Notes under the pieces: model-generated
Database searches by the model: none
Told to the model about the DNA's origin: nothing
Seen by the model: only the letters and a program-made list of their open reading frames with translations
Shown: positions 5,671 through 8,082 of the stretch, piece by piece
Numbering within the stretch: the stretch's first letter is position 1
How the letters are laid out: every line of letters starts with the position of its first letter
Assembly (NCBI GenBank): GCA_903933395.1
Contig: CAIZKA010000539.1
Location: forward strand, 1-8,082
Direction: 5' to 3'
Length of the DNA stretch: 8,082 nucleotides
Source of the DNA: an uncultured beta proteobacterium
GTDB taxonomy: Bacteria > Pseudomonadota > Gammaproteobacteria > Burkholderiales > Rhodocyclaceae
Position numbers and translations under genes: made by a program

Positions 5671-6426
5671 GTGATTACTTACGAATACCCTCTCAGCGAG
5701 CGCGTTCGCACGCTTTTGCGGCTCGAAGACCTGTTTGACAAAGTCACGCATTTCGCGGCCGCGGACGGCGCCATGGAGCACCACGTCGCGCTGGTCACGC
5801 TGTTCGAAATTCTCGAAGTCGCGGGCCGCGCCGAACTGAAATTCGACCTGGTGCAGGAACTCGAACGCCAGCGCCAGATCCTGCTGTCCTTCCGCAACAA
5901 CCCGGAAATTTCCGAAGATGCGCTCTCCGGCGCACTTTACGAAATCGAGCAGGCCAGCTCGATGCTGCTGGCCATGCACGGCAAGATCGGCCATTACCTG
6001 CGCGAAAACGAATGGCTGATGACGATCAAGAATCGCGCCGCGATCCCCGGCGGCGTCTGCGAGTTCGACCTGCCGGGTTACCACTACTGGCGGCATCGCG
6101 ACTCGGCCCTGCGCCAGCAGGACATAAAGGGCTGGATCGCGCCCATGATGCCGATCCGCGCCGGCCTGGCCATCGTCCTGCGCCTCTTGCGCGCCTCGGG
6201 CCGCTCGGAGCACCAGACGGCGCAGCGCGGTGCCTTCCAGCTCATGCTGGGTGGTCGCAGCGCGCAACTGATCCGCCTCAAGACCGGACAGGGCGACCCC
6301 TGCCTGCCGGAAATTTCGGCCGGCAAGTTCGCCATCAACATCCGCTTCCTGCGTCCCGACATGGACCAGCGGCCGCGGCAGATCGACTCACCGGTCAACT
6401 TCGAACTCACGCTGTGCAACCTGTAG
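5671..6426 (+). CDS. zapD: Cell division protein ZapD (YacF)
   Basis: 251 aa, near the E. coli length. ZapD is a cytoplasmic protein that binds the C-terminal tail of FtsZ and bundles its filaments at the Z-ring. Family hallmarks: N-terminal YEYPLSERVRTLLRLEDLF (4-22), the helical domain with HHVALVTLFEIL (37-48) and LVQELERQRQIL (60-71), then NEWLMTIKNRAAIPGGVCEF (113-132) with DLPGYHYW, LRLLRASG (170-177), the strand FQLMLGGRSAQLIRLK (189-204) and the C-terminal KFAINIRFL (219-227). The start is GTG 5671, preceded by a poor GGCAAG; it gives the family's N-terminus MITYEYPL. The 3' end overlaps yacG by 13 bases. Its linkage to coaE and yacG is standard in beta- and gammaproteobacteria. Confidence 0.95.
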   Translation: MITYEYPLSERVRTLLRLEDLFDKVTHFAAADGAMEHHVALVTLFEILEVAGRAELKFDLVQELERQRQILLSFRNNPEISEDALSGALYEIEQASSMLLAMHGKIGHYLRENEWLMTIKNRAAIPGGVCEFDLPGYHYWRHRDSALRQQDIKGWIAPMMPIRAGLAIVLRLLRASGRSEHQTAQRGAFQLMLGGRSAQLIRLKTGQGDPCLPEISAGKFAINIRFLRPDMDQRPRQIDSPVNFELTLCNL

Positions 6427-6611
6427 GTCCCGCTGCACCCCGTGTCGTCACCTGTCCCAGTTGCGGCCGGCCCGTTGATTGGGTCGCCGAAAACCGCTAC
6501 CGGCCGTTCTGCTCGGCGCGCTGCAAGGGTGTCGACCTCGGCGCCTGGGCGACGGAAAAGTATCGCGTCGCGGCCACCGAAGAGCCGCACCCGGAAGATC
6601 AGTCGGAGTGA
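6414..6611 (+). CDS. yacG: Zinc-binding DNA gyrase inhibitor YacG
   Basis: 65 aa. Four cysteines form the zinc site: CPSC (Cys14, Cys17) and FCSARC (Cys33, Cys37), followed by the family signature CKGVDLGAWATEKYRV (37-52). In E. coli YacG binds GyrB and blocks gyrase from binding DNA. The reading frame is open far upstream through zapD, but the only sensible start giving the normal short N-terminus is GTG 6414, inside the zapD 3' end, so the genes overlap by 13 bases and are probably translationally coupled. The C-terminus is a short acidic tail (ATEEPHPEDQSE). It is the last gene of the rightward unit and faces the Nudix/ThiE-like gene. Confidence 0.92.
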   Translation: MQPVGPAAPRVVTCPSCGRPVDWVAENRYRPFCSARCKGVDLGAWATEKYRVAATEEPHPEDQSE

Positions 6612-6644
6612 AAAGCCGGCGATCCGGTGAATAAGTCCGAATTC

Positions 6645-6709
6645 GTCATTCCGGCGAACGCCGGAATCCAGGCGGCCGTTTCTGGATCCCGGGTCAAGCC
6701 CGGGATGAC
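6645..6709. repeat. Two-armed REP-like palindromic element, copy B, between convergent genes
   Basis: Left arm 6645-6671: ATTCCGGCG (6648-6656) pairs with CGCCGGAAT (6659-6667) across a two-base loop. After ten bases, right arm 6682-6709: ATCCCGGG (6686-6693) pairs with CCCGGGAT (6699-6706) around a five-base loop. The outer ends GTCAT and ATGAC are also complementary, so the whole 65-bp element is one imperfect palindrome. It fills most of the 106-base gap between the yacG stop and the end of the opposing gene, and may act as a two-way terminator. Confidence 0.85.
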
Positions 6710-6717
6710 GTAGCGAA

Positions 6718-7665
6718 CTAGATTTCCCAGGCAGCGCGTATCGCGGCGATGCCGTGGGCGCCGGCGCGCTGCGCGGCATCGAAGTCCGCGCGCGATAATC
6801 CGCCCAAGGCAAAAGTCGGCAGTGGCGGCACGGCGAGCGCTGTTGCCAATCCATCCCAGCCGATGCCGGCCACGCCCGGATGGCCGATCTTCTCCCGCAC
6901 CGGGCCGAACACCGCAAAATCACAGCCCAGCCGCGCAGCCATTTCGAGTTCTGTGGACGCATGGCAGGAGGCCGCGACCAGCGCGAAATCCGGCCGCGCC
7001 GTTTGCTCCGCCAGTTGTCGTGCCGGCAGGTGCACCCCGTCCGCCCCGGCGGCAGCCGCCAGCCCAAGGTCGCCATTGACCAGCACCCGCGCGCCGTATT
7101 GATGACAAAGATCGACCGCGGCATGGACGAAGGCCGAGCGGCGCGCGGCTTCGAGCCTGGGCTCGCGCAACTGCACCAGCCGGAGGCCGCCTTCCAGCGC
7201 ATGCGCAAGTGCCATCAGCTGCGCATCGATACCGATCTCGCCGGCATGGGTGATGGCGTAAAAATCCGGCAGCGCCAGCGCGGCGAGCACCGGCGCATTG
7301 GCCGGCAGCATGGGTGAAACCGTCAGTCCGTCGGCGCGCTGCCAGGCGAGCGCGCTATGCACGTGGTCGTGCAGTTCGCCGCACCAGTCGCGGACGCGGA
7401 AGAAGTTGAGCCGGACATGGGCGTGCTCATAGACATGTTCGCGGCGCAGCCAGGGATCAGCGCGCGTCACGCCGATGCCGAGTTCCTCACCCAGCTCGCG
7501 AACCAGTGCGGCATGCGGCGTTTCGCCCGGCTCGACCTTGCCGCCGGGGAATTCCCAGTAGCCGGGATAGAAGGTGCCCGGCGCGCGCTGGCCGAGCAGA
7601 AATTCCATCGCGCCATCGGCCGCGCGTCGCTCGATGACGGCGGCGGCGACTTCGGTGAGTTTCAT
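6718..7665 (-). CDS. Nudix hydrolase fused to a ThiE/TenI-like domain
   Basis: 315 aa. Residues 1 to about 130 are a MutT-type Nudix domain: GQRAPGTFYPGYWEFPGG (25-42) and a complete Nudix box at 42-64 (G42, E48, R56-E57, E60-E61, G63). Such enzymes hydrolyse nucleoside diphosphate derivatives such as 8-oxo-dGTP. Residues about 133-315 are a thiamine-phosphate-synthase-like barrel: VQLREPR (164-170), GADGVHL (207-213), ASCHASTELEMAARLGCDF (232-250), FGPV (253-256) and the end FALGGLS (285-291). Several residues expected in active ThiE are replaced, so the barrel may be TenI-like or have another role. ATG is at 7665-7663, with AGGGAAA just before it; the stop is TAG at 6720-6718. The fusion is known in Betaproteobacteria. 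It is co-directional with the probable DUF815 gene upstream, 291 bases away. Confidence 0.88.
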   Translation of the reverse strand: MKLTEVAAAVIERRAADGAMEFLLGQRAPGTFYPGYWEFPGGKVEPGETPHAALVRELGEELGIGVTRADPWLRREHVYEHAHVRLNFFRVRDWCGELHDHVHSALAWQRADGLTVSPMLPANAPVLAALALPDFYAITHAGEIGIDAQLMALAHALEGGLRLVQLREPRLEAARRSAFVHAAVDLCHQYGARVLVNGDLGLAAAAGADGVHLPARQLAEQTARPDFALVAASCHASTELEMAARLGCDFAVFGPVREKIGHPGVAGIGWDGLATALAVPPLPTFALGGLSRADFDAAQRAGAHGIAAIRAAWEI

Positions 7666-7694
7666 TTTCCCTGGCTGGCAATGAGCGTCAGCTT

Positions 7695-7748
7695 GTCATT
7701 CCGGCGAAAGAACGTCACCCCGGACTCCGATCCGGGGCCGGAATCCAG
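7695..7748. repeat. Composite left arm of REP-like element, copy C
   Basis: It starts with the first half of a normal left arm (GTCATTCCGGCGAA, 7695-7708). It then restarts as GTCACCCCGGA at 7714, with a second hairpin CCCCGGA (7718-7724)/TCCGGGG (7731-7737), and finishes as a normal arm end, GCCGGAATCCAG (7737-7748). It looks like one repeat inserted into, or recombined with, another. It lies 29 bases upstream of the start of the Nudix/ThiE-like gene on the - strand, so it will be in that gene's leader if transcribed from upstream. Confidence 0.7.
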
Positions 7749-7767
7749 AACGGTCGGCAGAAAACCT

Positions 7768-7930
7768 CTGGATTCCGGGTCAAGCCCGGAATGACGGACC
7801 GTGGGGGTAGCTCTGGATTCCGGGTCAAGCCCGGAATGACGGACCGTGGGGGTAGCTCTGGATTCCGGGTCAAGCCCGGAATGACGAACCGACGGGGCCG
7901 ACCTGGATTCCGGGTCGAGCCCGGAATGAC
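7768..7930. repeat. Four right arms in tandem with a 45-bp period
   Basis: Four near-identical 28-base arms start at 7768, 7813, 7858 and 7903. Each begins CTGGATTCCGGG and ends CCCGGAATGAC, with an internal hairpin ATTCCGGG/CCCGGAAT around a five-base loop; the fourth differs by one base in the loop (TCGAG for TCAAG). The first two 17-base spacers are identical (GGACCGTGGGGGTAGCT); the third is diverged (GAACCGACGGGGCCGAC). The period is 28+17 = 45 bases exactly, so frames stay open and give a false repeat protein on the - strand. The array fills the gap between the probable DUF815 gene and the Nudix/ThiE-like gene. The internal symmetry and short spacers mark it as a REP array, not a CRISPR. 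Confidence 0.92.
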
Positions 7931-7956
7931 GTGGCTGAGGTTCATGGCTGATCACG

Positions 7957-8082
7957 TCATTTTTTTGCCGGGGCCGCCGGCTTTTTTGTGTGCCGCCCAG
8001 CATGGTCGCGGGCGAACTGCCAGGCGACGCGGCCGCTGCGCGAGCCGCGCATCAGGCTCCATTGCAGGGCCTCGCCGCGCGC
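7957..8082 (-). CDS. C-terminal end of a probable DUF815-family AAA ATPase (partial)
   Basis: The last 41 codons of a - strand gene that enters from the right edge; the stop is TGA at 7959-7957. The readable tail, ARGEALQWSLMRGSRSG then RVAWQFARDHAGR, matches my memory of the end of DUF815 ATP-binding proteins (AAA-type P-loop ATPases of unsettled function). It is followed by a short basic, Ala/Pro-rich extension (HTKKPAAPAKK). The P-loop lies outside the window, so the assignment rests on this tail and on gene order: this family commonly lies next to the Nudix/ThiE-like gene in Betaproteobacteria. It would be upstream of and co-directional with that gene. Confidence 0.6.
   Translation of the reverse strand, partial: ARGEALQWSLMRGSRSGRVAWQFARDHAGRHTKKPAAPAKK

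Noticed and set aside
6012..6611. 199-aa protein with the YacG zinc motif at its end
   Set aside because: Upstream residues are an out-of-frame reading of zapD; YacG proteins are about 60-70 aa, and GTG 6414 gives that length.
7768..7930. CRISPR array
   Set aside because: The repeats are hairpins with near-full internal symmetry, spacers are only 17 bases and two are identical, and no cas genes are present. Other copies of the arm occur singly between genes.
7662..8003. 113-aa - strand reading frame with four HSGLDPESR repeats
   Set aside because: It is the translation of the palindromic DNA array. The 45-bp period is a multiple of three, so the frame stays open; the start lies inside the DUF815-like coding end. 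It is a known kind of false protein.

Overview
The window is GC-rich and dense with genes, and it looks like the chromosome of a betaproteobacterium. The strongest taxonomic signals are the set coaE - zapD - yacG facing a Nudix/ThiE-like fusion gene and the tail of a probable DUF815 ATPase gene. zapD is found only in beta- and gammaproteobacteria. From memory, the Nudix-ThiE fusion beside a DUF815 ATPase is typical of Betaproteobacteria (Rhodocyclales and relatives). The genus cannot be read from the sequence.

Left part (1-4258, + strand): a polyamine-type operon. It encodes a membrane-anchored spermidine-synthase-like aminopropyltransferase (117-1631), a Tat-exported lipoprotein FAD amine-oxidase-like enzyme (2277-3875) and a short bacterial S-adenosylmethionine decarboxylase (3872-4258). 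Between the first two enzymes sits a complete type II toxin-antitoxin pair (1694-2277). It has a perfect 9+3+9 palindrome in front as a likely operator, and its toxin stop codon overlaps the oxidase start. SpeD would supply decarboxylated AdoMet, the SpeE-like protein would transfer the aminopropyl group, and the oxidase would act on an amine outside the cytoplasm. The substrate is unknown.

Middle part (4259-6611, + strand): a SPOR-like single-pass membrane protein whose 3' end overlaps coaE (last step of CoA synthesis), then zapD (Z-ring factor) and yacG (zinc protein, gyrase inhibitor), also overlapping.

Right part (6612-8082, - strand): the Nudix/ThiE-like fusion gene (6718-7665) and, upstream of it on the same strand, the last 41 codons of a probable DUF815-family AAA ATPase (7957-8082, cut by the window edge).

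Three intergenic gaps hold copies of one two-armed palindromic element (4284-4350, 6645-6709, 7695-7930), of the REP-like kind whose six-frame translations give spurious proteins containing 'HSGLDPESR'. In the third copy the right arm is repeated four times with an exact 45-bp period. No tRNA, rRNA, IS element or true CRISPR array was seen.
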